A DNA stretch of 6,150 nucleotides from Candidatus Methanophagaceae archaeon (GTDB lineage: Archaea; Halobacteriota; Syntropharchaeia; Alkanophagales; Methanospirareceae): the NCBI GenBank assembly GCA_013374505.1, contig QENJ01000280.1, positions 1 to 6,150 on the forward strand, read 5' to 3'. How positions within the stretch are numbered: the stretch's first letter is position 1; every line of letters starts with the position of its first letter. The notes below the pieces were generated by a model. It was not told the origin of the DNA. It ran no database searches and saw only the letters and a program-made list of their open reading frames with translations. Below are positions 1 to 6,150 of this stretch, piece after piece. A program made the position numbers and the translations under genes.

Positions 1-2564
1 CGAAGGAGGATTATTTCCACATCAATATGGTGCTCATTCTGAAGGAAGTGGTGGAGCTTATTGAAAAAACAAATTACAAGTTTATGATAGAGCAGACCTT
101 TCTGCTGGCGGAGTTGGAGAAGAGGTATCCGGAAGTATTCGCAAAGATTGCGAAGTATATACGGGAAGGCAAGATAGAGATTGCCGATGGCGAATATCTG
201 ATGGCAGATACGATGCTTCCGGAAGGAGAAACACTGATACGGGAGGTCCTGGAAGGTAAGAGATACGTGAAGGAGAAGTTTGGGGTTGACGTTCCCGTAA
301 TGTGGCAGGCAGACAGCTTTGGGTTGAATGCCCAGCTACCACAGATGTATAAAAAATTAGGATATAAATATATTGCCTTTCGAAGGGGGGTGCCAAAGAG
401 AAAACCTTCGGAGTTCCTATGGGAGGGTTTGGATGGAACGCAGATTTTAGCGCATTGGATGCCTTTTGGATACAGAGCAGGGTTGGACCTGACAAAGCTG
501 GACGAAAGCTATGATAAACTAAAAGATCTGGCAGCTACCTCTCAAATCTTGATGCCTTCCGGAAGTGGCGTTACTGCACCGCAGCCGGAAACATCTATGG
601 CGGTAACTGCGTGGAACGAGAAGAAAGACGTGGAGATGAAGATTGCAACGCCAGTGGAATTCTTTGAAGCGCTGGACAAGGAAATAAAAGAGAATAACAT
701 CAAGCTGGAAGTCCGGAAGGGGGAGATGTATTCAGGTAAGTATTCAGAGGTATTTCCAAGTTGTTGCTCGAGCAGGATGTGGATAAAACAGGAACTTAGC
801 GAGTACGAGGGTTGGTTAGCGTATTGTGAGCGGTGGAGTACAATAGCTTACCTGTTGAATAATCCTTATCCCTCAGAAGAGACGATAAATTGCTGGCGTA
901 AAATTTTGTATCTTGCATTTCATGATGTGGCCCCGGGAACGGGTATGGATGAGGGTTACGAAGAAGTGCGGCATTTCCGTGGCTTTTTCAATACAGAGAT
1001 GACCAACCGCTGCAATCGCGTACATACTCAAGTAGTAGAGGCGCAATCAGAGACAGGGTTTGAATCAGACGAGACCCACATACAGTTGCTGAAGATGCGT
1101 GGTTATGGGGATATGATAGTATTTAACTCGCTGTCGTGGGAAGTAACGAACTGGATAGAGATGGATTTGAACTTTGATCGGGGTAAAATAGTAACGATTA
1201 GCGGATTAAAGAGCGGGGACGAGGAGATAGATGTGGAAGTATTAAAATTTGCGAGGTATGATGATGACTCGTTGAGATATGCGAGAATAGGATTTGTTCC
1301 CACGGTTCCTGCATTAGGATATAAGGTCTATAAAATCCTTGAGCGTGAGCCTAAACGGCAGCCATATGACCCGAATTTTATCATGGAACGGGGAAACACC
1401 ATAGAAAACAGATTCTTCGGGGTAGATGTTGATCCCTCCACGGGGTTGATTGACGTGTCTCTGGACGGGCGTGGAGAGACGCGTGAGAAGATTTGTAGTG
1501 CAAATGAGCTTGTACTGGAGGAAGAAACCGGCGATCTTTACTACCACCGTGCAACATTAGGTACCCCTTTGAAGACAGAAAAAGGGGAAGGAGTGAAGTA
1601 CGGCTCATTCCGGGTGGAGAATTTTGGTATAGAAAAAAGTCCTTTGAGGCGTGTTATCAATGTTGAGACCGATTATTTTTCACTACGCTGGCCGTATAGA
1701 TTGACGGAGAAGATGGAGCCACTTATCTGGCGGCACAAATTCCTGGAGTGCACAAAGAAGATAATAGTTTACCGGGACATTCCGAGGATAGATTTCGTCA
1801 CGATCATAGTGGACCGGCATCCGAGGGCTCGGATCAGGGTTAGGTTCTCCACGGACATGAAATCTTCGACTTATGCCTGTGGGACTCAATTTGGCGTTGT
1901 TTCTCGACCGACAGACCAGTGGCACTATAAGCCAAAAGGGGGGTGGGTGGAGGACCCTTGCGGGACATTCCCCTCGCTGAAATGGTTTGATTATTCTGAT
2001 GGTAGGAAGGGCTTAACCGTGATTCACCGTGGGACACCGGAGAACGAGGTAAGAGATGGTGACATCTATTTAACACTGCTCAGAAGCGTTTTAATGCTGT
2101 CCTCAGATGGTAGAATGGGTCCGGCAATTCCGGTTCCGAATGCACAGGAGCTGAGAAGATACGTATTTAAATATTCCATTTATCCGCACAAAGGAGATTG
2201 GTGGAGTGCTTCATCCTACAAACAGGCCTATGAGTTCAACTGTCGTTTGGATGCTATGCAGTTGCGGGAGGAAACGAAAATTCCTCTGAACCTGTCTTTT
2301 TTGGAGATAGAACCAGAAAACGTCCTTATGTCCGCGCTGAAAAAAGCGGAGGATGGAGATGAAGTAATTCTAAGATTTTACGAAACGAAGGGCGAAGAGA
2401 CGGACGCTAAAATAACACTGTTCAAGGAGCCAAAAGAGGTCAGGGTGGTGAATATGCTAGAAGAAGAGGATGAGGGCGTGAAAAAAGAGTTGAAGTGCGA
2501 GGGCAAGAAGATAGAGTTGACGTTGAACCCCTTTGAGATAGTTACTTTAAAGTTGGGAATATGA
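1..2564 (+). CDS. Glycoside hydrolase family 38 alpha-mannosidase-like protein, 5' partial
   Basis: Likely a retaining, zinc-dependent exo-alpha-mannosidase of family GH38, acting on alpha-mannosides; the natural substrate cannot be told. The frame is open through the left edge and reads K-E-D-Y-F-H-I-N before the first Met (codon at 27). These residues fit the family's N-terminal region, so Met27 is internal and the gene starts upstream. Counting from that Met, the probable nucleophile is Asp96 in W-Q-A-D-S-F-G-L-N-A-Q-L-P-Q. A zinc-ligand His299 lies in A-F-H-D-V-A-P-G-T-G. The helical middle-domain region Y-S-G-K-Y-S-E-V-F-P-S-C-C-S-S-R is at about 235-250. The C-terminal beta domains carry G-T-P-E-N-E-V (669-675), L-T-L-L-R-S-V and P-H-K-G-D-W (720-725). 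The N-terminal H-x-D zinc motif must lie outside the window. No signal peptide can be judged. No frameshift is seen. The stop overlaps the next start (ATGA), suggesting translational coupling. The GH38 family call is firm; alpha-mannosidase specificity is inferred from the family. Confidence 0.93.
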   Translation, partial: KEDYFHINMVLILKEVVELIEKTNYKFMIEQTFLLAELEKRYPEVFAKIAKYIREGKIEIADGEYLMADTMLPEGETLIREVLEGKRYVKEKFGVDVPVMWQADSFGLNAQLPQMYKKLGYKYIAFRRGVPKRKPSEFLWEGLDGTQILAHWMPFGYRAGLDLTKLDESYDKLKDLAATSQILMPSGSGVTAPQPETSMAVTAWNEKKDVEMKIATPVEFFEALDKEIKENNIKLEVRKGEMYSGKYSEVFPSCCSSRMWIKQELSEYEGWLAYCERWSTIAYLLNNPYPSEETINCWRKILYLAFHDVAPGTGMDEGYEEVRHFRGFFNTEMTNRCNRVHTQVVEAQSETGFESDETHIQLLKMRGYGDMIVFNSLSWEVTNWIEMDLNFDRGKIVTISGLKSGDEEIDVEVLKFARYDDDSLRYARIGFVPTVPALGYKVYKILEREPKRQPYDPNFIMERGNTIENRFFGVDVDPSTGLIDVSLDGRGETREKICSANELVLEEETGDLYYHRATLGTPLKTEKGEGVKYGSFRVENFGIEKSPLRRVINVETDYFSLRWPYRLTEKMEPLIWRHKFLECTKKIIVYRDIPRIDFVTIIVDRHPRARIRVRFSTDMKSSTYACGTQFGVVSRPTDQWHYKPKGGWVEDPCGTFPSLKWFDYSDGRKGLTVIHRGTPENEVRDGDIYLTLLRSVLMLSSDGRMGPAIPVPNAQELRRYVFKYSIYPHKGDWWSASSYKQAYEFNCRLDAMQLREETKIPLNLSFLEIEPENVLMSALKKAEDGDEVILRFYETKGEETDAKITLFKEPKEVRVVNMLEEEDEGVKKELKCEGKKIELTLNPFEIVTLKLGI

Positions 2565-3055
2565 CAATACAGGCAAAAGGGAAACAGTTGATACCTCAAT
2601 TTTATGAAATCCTTGCAAAAGACATCATGAATAAGAGGCTCGGGGATATGCCGCTAATAGAACAAGATGCGAGCATATGCTGCGTTTTAGCTATCCTAAC
2701 AGGAAGGGATTATGTCTGGGTTGTAGAAAGCAAAGGAAGCAAAAAGTTGGTAGGAATAATAACAGAACACGATATTTTAGATATTTTTTATCCGAGAAAA
2801 GAAGTTTCATTCTTTGGATTGCCCAGTAAAAAGTCTTTACATTATGAAACATTTGAGAAAGCAGGGCACATCATGTCTCGGAATCCAATAAGATGCAGCC
2901 CAGAGGAAAAAGTGGAAGATGTTTTAAACAAAATGATTGATCACAGGGTGAGAAGAATTCCCGTAGTAGAAAACAGTGAAATAATAGGTGAGATAACACT
3001 GCATCATTTGATAAGAAAATTTTACGTTTTTATAAAAAATCCAATTGAAGAATAA
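2561..3055 (+). CDS. Two-CBS-domain (Bateman module) regulatory protein
   Basis: A small cytoplasmic protein of 164 residues that is essentially one pair of CBS domains. The first spans about residues 17-77 (A-K-D-I-M-N-K ... V-G-I-I-T-E-H-D-I-L-D). The second spans about 100-158 (A-G-H-I-M-S-R-N-P ... R-R-I-P-V-V ... I-G-E-I-T-L-H-H-L). Both show the typical opening I-M and the closing G-I-I-T-E-H-D / G-E-I-T pattern. CBS pairs usually bind adenine nucleotides (AMP, ATP, SAM or similar) and act as energy or ionic-strength sensors; the ligand here is unknown. There is no catalytic domain, DNA-binding domain or membrane segment. The start ATG overlaps the stop of the mannosidase gene by four bases, and the antiporter starts four bases after its stop. 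The inferred role is as a separate regulatory subunit for the downstream antiporter. The family call is firm; the partner is a guess from context. Confidence 0.9.
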   Translation: MTIQAKGKQLIPQFYEILAKDIMNKRLGDMPLIEQDASICCVLAILTGRDYVWVVESKGSKKLVGIITEHDILDIFYPRKEVSFFGLPSKKSLHYETFEKAGHIMSRNPIRCSPEEKVEDVLNKMIDHRVRRIPVVENSEIIGEITLHHLIRKFYVFIKNPIEE

Positions 3056-3059
3056 GATT

Positions 3060-4256
3060 ATGGCAATAGAAAATGTCATTTTATTGATTGGAATTGCACT
3101 CACTTTAGGGTTTGTTATAGGGACAATAACTCATCATTTACGTCTCACAGCAATAGTTGGATATATTGTCGTTGGTATACTATTGGGACCTGCATTTCAT
3201 CTTGTAGACTTGAGTTATCATGAAACAAATATAATAGTTAGCTTCACACTCGGTTTAATTGCATTCATTATAGGAGGAAGTTTTACGATTGATTTTTTAA
3301 AGATGCTTGGGAAATCAAGCATTGTAATTACAATAATCCAGTCTTTTGCAACCTTTTTAATTATTACCTTAGGTGTATTTCTTTTCACTCGCGATTGGGC
3401 GATGAGTTTGCTTTTGGGTTCTATCGGTGTGGCAACAGCACCTGCTGGTACGATAGCGGCTTTACATGATTGTAAAGCGAGAAGCGGTACTTTGAGTAAG
3501 ATGACCACAGCCATAGTCGGACTGGACGATGGAGTTGCAATAATCTTTTTCGTAATTGCTATTGCCCTGGTAAAAGTTATATTAGGTGATTCTCTTTCCG
3601 TTTCTTCTATAATTATCAGACCATTGATAGAAATTCTCGGTGCAGTTGCATTGGGAATTGCAATTGGAACATTACTTGCCTATTCAGCAAAAAAGGTGAA
3701 AGGAAGAGAAAGCATTCTCGTAATGTCTTTGGCTGGCATTTTAATGTGCGTTGGATTGGCAGAATTCTTCCATTTCTCTTCCATATTGGCATGCATGTTT
3801 TTGGGTGCAACTTTTATTAATTTAGTTCCGAGGATAGGCAGAACGTTTTTTGAAATCGTAGAAGGTATCCTACCTCCAATCTACATTATTTTTTTCATTG
3901 TGGCAGGGTTAAAACTAAGACCTGATTTATTGATTGGAATGGGTATAATAGGTTTTATATATATTGGATGCAGGATAATCGGGAAAATGGGCGGTGCATT
4001 CTTTGGTAGTAAATTGGTGAAGGCAGAACCATTCGTTCAGAAATATTTGGGTCTTGCTTTATTATCTCAAGCGGGAGTAGCAGTTGGTTTAGCAGTTACT
4101 GTTGCGGGAGAACTTTCATCTTATGGAAAAGTGGGTGCAGACCTTGGCGCTATGACAATTACAATAATCGCAGCAACAACGGTCGTTTTTGAAATAATTG
4201 GCCCTATGGGTGTTAGATATGCAGTTAGTAGAGCAGGAGAGGCGGAAAGTGAATAA
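3060..4256 (+). CDS. CPA2-family sodium (or potassium)/proton antiporter
   Basis: An integral membrane protein of 398 residues, with hydrophobic segments along nearly the whole length (roughly 11-13 helices). It probably exchanges Na+ or K+ for H+ across the cytoplasmic membrane. Family signatures are visible: the unwound-helix motif A-T-A-P-A-G-T at 125-131, the paired acidic residues in G-L-D-D-G-V-A at 154-160 (Asp156, Asp157), and the late-helix pattern G-C-R-I-I-G-K-M-G-G at 303-312. A double Asp at this site is associated with electrogenic exchange in CPA-type transporters. The C-terminus ends soon after the last helix, so there is no fused TrkA-N/RCK regulatory domain; the preceding CBS protein may fill that role. 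I chose ATG at 3060 (GAAG about nine bases upstream, four bases after the previous stop) over an in-frame TTG at 3045 inside the CBS gene. The gene looks more AT-rich than the mannosidase gene. Ion specificity is not determined. Confidence 0.9.
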   Translation: MAIENVILLIGIALTLGFVIGTITHHLRLTAIVGYIVVGILLGPAFHLVDLSYHETNIIVSFTLGLIAFIIGGSFTIDFLKMLGKSSIVITIIQSFATFLIITLGVFLFTRDWAMSLLLGSIGVATAPAGTIAALHDCKARSGTLSKMTTAIVGLDDGVAIIFFVIAIALVKVILGDSLSVSSIIIRPLIEILGAVALGIAIGTLLAYSAKKVKGRESILVMSLAGILMCVGLAEFFHFSSILACMFLGATFINLVPRIGRTFFEIVEGILPPIYIIFFIVAGLKLRPDLLIGMGIIGFIYIGCRIIGKMGGAFFGSKLVKAEPFVQKYLGLALLSQAGVAVGLAVTVAGELSSYGKVGADLGAMTITIIAATTVVFEIIGPMGVRYAVSRAGEAESE

Positions 4257-4315
4257 AGCATTTAGATTTTTTAAAAAAACCTTCTTGCGGTAGAAAACGT
4301 ATTATATAATTAAAA
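4257..4315 (+). promoter_or_regulatory. Intergenic region: probable terminator T-tract and parA promoter
   Basis: This 59-base gap separates the two gene blocks. A run of six T followed by seven A lies at 4267-4279. It could serve as an oligo-T archaeal terminator for the antiporter, as an A/T-rich TATA element for the next gene (giving a transcript start near 4300 and a short leader), or both. A second A/T stretch, ATTATATAAT at 4301-4310, ends five bases before the parA start codon. Read as a bacterial -10 box (TATAAT, 4305-4310), it has only a poor -35 match (TTCTTG, 4282-4287, 17-base spacing). No Shine-Dalgarno sequence precedes the ATG, so the message is leaderless or weakly initiated. 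The exact elements are inferred. Confidence 0.5.
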
Positions 4316-5122
4316 ATGGTAAGCGTAACTATAGCATTTGCGCATCACAAAGGCGGAACCGGCAAGACAACCTCTTGCGTAAACATCTCCGGATACCTTG
4401 CACTTTCGGCTAAAAAGGTGCTTGTTATTGATCTGGACCCGCAGGCAAATGCGACTTCCGCACTTGGCATTGACAAGAATAATCTGGGTGAATCAATGTA
4501 TGATGTAATGGTTGGAGCTGTAAAGATAGAGGATGCGATCTTAGAAACAGAGATAGAAAACATTCATCTCGCTCCTGCCACACTTGACCTTGTTGGCGCT
4601 GAGTCCTACTTGTACAGAATGAACAACAGAATATCTATCCTTAAACACAGCATAGAGGGCATAAGGAAATATTATGATTACATATTGATAGACACGCCGC
4701 CAGGTCCAGGTCTTTTTATTATTAATGGTGTTGTGGCATCCGATTGCACATTTGTCACGCTTGACCCTGGCGTTTTTGCATTAGAAGGGGTTGAGACACT
4801 GAACTTGATTTTTGATGATATTAACGAAAGCAGCGGTGTCAAGATAAATCCGCGGATGGCTATTCTCACAAGATGCAACAAAGCATCGCTGTTTTACAGG
4901 ATTACAGGAAAAAGGGACCCTGTAAAGGAAATTAGGAAGGGCATGAAAGGGTTTTTTGATTCCGTTTTTACCGTACCTTATGGGGTTGAGGTTTATGAGG
5001 CGCAGTTGAAAGGCGTACCAATATCGCATTACAAGCCGAAGTGTAAGGCGGGCATTGCGTATAAAGAAATCGCCGAGGAAGTGATTAGGATGCAGGATAC
5101 ATCGGGTGGTTACAAAAATTGA
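4316..5122 (+). CDS. ParA/MinD-superfamily (Soj-like) ATPase
   Basis: A cytoplasmic ATPase of 268 residues. The deviant Walker A motif K-G-G-T-G-K-T-T is at 12-19, with signature Lys12 and catalytic Lys17. The A' motif V-I-D-L-D-P-Q-A-N is at 37-45, and Walker B I-L-I-D-T-P-P-G is at 123-130. ParA-type proteins form ATP sandwich dimers and position plasmids, chromosomes or protein complexes. The start is forced: an in-frame TAA lies nine bases upstream and no other start codon precedes Walker A. The usual N/Q before the motif is replaced by His-His, which I associate with archaeal members. There is no N-terminal helix-turn-helix and no C-terminal amphipathic membrane-targeting helix is evident. 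No parB or parS-like repeats are present in the window. The partner candidate is the HAMP-array gene that follows 15 bases after the stop behind a strong ribosome binding site. It may therefore position a sensory complex rather than DNA; that is inference. Confidence 0.9.
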   Translation: MVSVTIAFAHHKGGTGKTTSCVNISGYLALSAKKVLVIDLDPQANATSALGIDKNNLGESMYDVMVGAVKIEDAILETEIENIHLAPATLDLVGAESYLYRMNNRISILKHSIEGIRKYYDYILIDTPPGPGLFIINGVVASDCTFVTLDPGVFALEGVETLNLIFDDINESSGVKINPRMAILTRCNKASLFYRITGKRDPVKEIRKGMKGFFDSVFTVPYGVEVYEAQLKGVPISHYKPKCKAGIAYKEIAEEVIRMQDTSGGYKN

Positions 5123-5127
5123 GGAGG
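5123..5127 (+). promoter_or_regulatory. Strong Shine-Dalgarno of the HAMP-array gene
   Basis: GGAGG lies directly after the parA stop codon and ten bases before the ATG at 5138. It supports that start and translation of the HAMP gene from a shared parA transcript. It contrasts with parA itself, which has no such site. Confidence 0.75.
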
Positions 5128-5137
5128 GAGCGGGAAT

Positions 5138-6100
5138 ATGGTAAAGGATAAGATAAGGAAACCGGGCAGGAAGGCTTTGTTTGAGGATGTAGAAGTAGGA
5201 GGGATGGATGCGGGGAGTGGAAGGATAGAAGTTTACAACGGAGAAACAGAAGAAGAGTATAGAGAAAGGCAGTTGAGACACTTGTTAGAGGCAATGGACG
5301 CTTTTAAGAATGGTGACTTGACTTTAAGGCTGCCAAAAGAGAAGTACGATATATACGGCGAGCTGGCAGACTCATACAACGAAATGGCAGAGATGGTAGG
5401 GGGCGTTACAACAGAGATGAGCCGAGCGGCAAAGGTTGCAGGTACAGAAGGCAAACTAACCGAGCGTGCGTCAGTACCCGGTGTTGCAGGTAGCTGGAAA
5501 GACATTGTTGACGCCTTAAATGGTTTAATTGACGCTATCGCCAAATCCACGCTTGAAATCGAAAGAATACTTGGCCACATATCCCGGGGCAATTTGACGG
5601 AGAAGTTTGCAATACCGGTGGCAGGCGACTTCAAAGTAATGGCTGACACAGTCAATAAAACTGTTGCTTGCCTCAATCTAATTGGCGGTGAAGTAACAAG
5701 GGTAACAAGGGAAGTAGGCGTAGAAGGGAAACTTGGCACACAGGGAGAAGTGCCGGGAGTTGCGGGAGCCTGGAAGGAGCTGACAGATAATGTGAACATG
5801 CTGGCTGCAAACATGACAAATCAGGTTAGAGATGTTGCTAGGGTTGCCACCGCATTAGCTGATGGAGACTTCACGCAAAAAATCACGGTGGAGGCAAAAG
5901 GAGAGTCACAGCAGCTCAAGGAGACGCTCAACAACATGGTTAATCGAGTTACTTCACTGCCGATTAGGTTGACTTTATCAACCATGCTGTTGATCGTCTC
6001 CTTGAGCTGCTGTATATCTCCTTTTGCTTCCACCGTGATTTTTTGCGTGAGGTCTCCATCGGCTAATGCGGTCGCTACCTTTGCAATATCTCCCACTTGA
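5138..6100 (+). CDS. Multi-HAMP-domain sensor protein, N-terminal part, broken by an inverted junction
   Basis: The genuine coding part runs from 5138 to about 5950 (residues 1-271); everything after that is antisense of another HAMP unit. A charged, Gly-rich head (1-45) is followed by HAMP units. The first is at about 48-95 (K-N-G-D-L-T-L-R-L-P, then Y-G-E-L-A-D-S-Y-N-E-M). The second is at about 130-185 (R-G-N-L-T-E-K-F, then V-M-A-D-T-V-N-K). The third is at about 219-271 (A-D-G-D-F-T-Q-K-I, then L-K-E-T-L-N-N-M-V). The linker V-P-G-V-A-G-(S/A)-W-K recurs at 113-121 and 205-213, a period of 92 residues (276 bases). This layout matches the poly-HAMP region of large soluble histidine kinases (Nik1-like), where HAMP units relay signals to a HisKA/HATPase core. 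No membrane helix, kinase or response-regulator part is present. Residues 272-320 are out of context and end at TGA 6098-6100. It is probably co-transcribed with parA. HAMP identity is firm; the kinase output is inferred. Confidence 0.85.
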   Translation: MVKDKIRKPGRKALFEDVEVGGMDAGSGRIEVYNGETEEEYRERQLRHLLEAMDAFKNGDLTLRLPKEKYDIYGELADSYNEMAEMVGGVTTEMSRAAKVAGTEGKLTERASVPGVAGSWKDIVDALNGLIDAIAKSTLEIERILGHISRGNLTEKFAIPVAGDFKVMADTVNKTVACLNLIGGEVTRVTREVGVEGKLGTQGEVPGVAGAWKELTDNVNMLAANMTNQVRDVARVATALADGDFTQKITVEAKGESQQLKETLNNMVNRVTSLPIRLTLSTMLLIVSLSCCISPFASTVIFCVRSPSANAVATFAISPT

Positions 6101-6150
6101 TCTCTCAGGTTTGCAGACAGCATGTTCACATTATCTGTCAGCTCCTTCCA
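5771..6150. repeat. Long imperfect inverted repeat, arms 5771-5950 and 5971-6150
   Basis: The reverse complement of the last 180 bases aligns without gaps to 5771-5950. By hand count about 156 of 180 positions match (87%), and the outermost 30 are identical. The central loop is 20 bases (5951-5970). Because the match reaches the final base of the window, the arms probably extend further right and left. In RNA this would form a very long hairpin within the HAMP gene. Both arms encode the same HAMP segment in opposite directions, so the repeat arises from joining two repeat units head to head, not from a transposon end. Confidence 0.95.
5944..6150 (-). pseudogene. Antiparallel HAMP-unit fragment running off the right edge
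   Basis: Read on the minus strand from the right edge, the frame begins W-K-E-L-T-D-N-V-N-M-L-S-A-N-L. It continues through A-D-G-D-L-T-Q-K-I-T-V-E-A-K-G and L-K-E-T-I-N-S-M-V-D-K-V-N-L-I-G-S-E-V-T-R, the last Arg codon being 5946-5944. This is a good HAMP unit with its start of linker, one step further than the plus-strand copy reaches before it is cut. Past 5944 the minus frame enters antisense of the plus-strand gene and stops at about 5821. It closely resembles the third HAMP unit of the gene on the other strand but differs at several residues (for example A/S, M/L, F/L, N/D), so it is a separate repeat unit. It may come from the same gene or a paralogue. Its upstream part lies outside the window. 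It cannot be a complete gene here. Confidence 0.8.

Noticed and set aside
82..495. Minus-strand open frame opposite the mannosidase gene
   Set aside because: It lies opposite conserved GH38 catalytic sequence including the nucleophile loop, and has low-complexity Ser/Pro/Leu-rich translation typical of a shadow.
4305..4310. Bacterial sigma-70 -10 box before parA
   Set aside because: TATAAT matches, but the -35 candidate TTCTTG is poor and A/T-rich DNA makes chance matches likely; kept only as an alternative.
4316..5122. Chromosome or plasmid partition locus or replication origin
   Set aside because: Only the ParA-type ATPase is present; there is no ParB, no repeated parS-like sites and no origin-like iterons near it.
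4781..5281. Long minus-strand open frame across the parA end and the start of the HAMP gene
   Set aside because: It is antisense to two well-supported genes, shows no recognisable domain and has composition expected of a shadow frame.
5951..6100. Hydrophobic tail of the plus-strand HAMP reading frame, resembling a membrane helix followed by a short C-terminus
   Set aside because: It is the antisense reading of a HAMP unit. The minus-strand frame yields a nearly identical hydrophobic tail where it crosses into the plus-strand copy, showing it is a by-product of antisense HAMP codons.
5771..6150. Diversity-generating template/variable repeat pair or a site-specific invertase (shufflon) element
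   Set aside because: Mismatches between arms are of all types and not confined to A, no reverse transcriptase or recombinase is in the window, and no short conserved recombination sites flank the arms.

Overview
The window reads as a fragment of an archaeal genome, probably from a methanogen- or methanotroph-related euryarchaeote. This rests on heavy use of ATA for Ile and AGA/AGG for Arg, A/T-tract and TATA-like DNA rather than a clear bacterial promoter before parA, tight ATGA gene coupling, and the archaeal-looking ParA N-terminus. The assignment is an inference; there is no rRNA or marker gene here, and a bacterium with similar codon use is not excluded.

Left block (1-4256): three same-strand genes packed like an operon. 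First is a family 38 alpha-mannosidase-type glycoside hydrolase whose 5' end lies outside the window. It overlaps by ATGA with a small two-CBS-domain protein. Four bases after that comes a CPA2-type cation/proton antiporter. The CBS protein is plausibly a nucleotide-sensing regulator of the antiporter. The link to the mannosidase is positional only.

Middle (4257-4315): a 59-base gap with a T6-A7 tract and a TATATAAT stretch. It probably holds the end of the first transcript and the promoter of the second.

Right block (4316-6150): a ParA/MinD-type ATPase is followed, behind a strong ribosome binding site, by a soluble protein made of tandem HAMP units (92-residue period) of the kind found at the N-terminus of large multi-HAMP histidine kinases. 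This gene does not finish normally. At about 5944-5950 its reading stops making sense, and the DNA from there to the right edge is the reverse complement of another, related HAMP unit. The result is an inverted repeat with arms of at least 180 bases, about 87% identical, around a 20-base loop.

The inverted HAMP junction is the most notable item. It is either a real rearrangement between paralogous HAMP units (possibly a switching sensor locus) or a chimera made during amplification or assembly. The two arms are not identical, so it is not a simple fold-back of one stretch. The sequence alone cannot settle which explanation is right.
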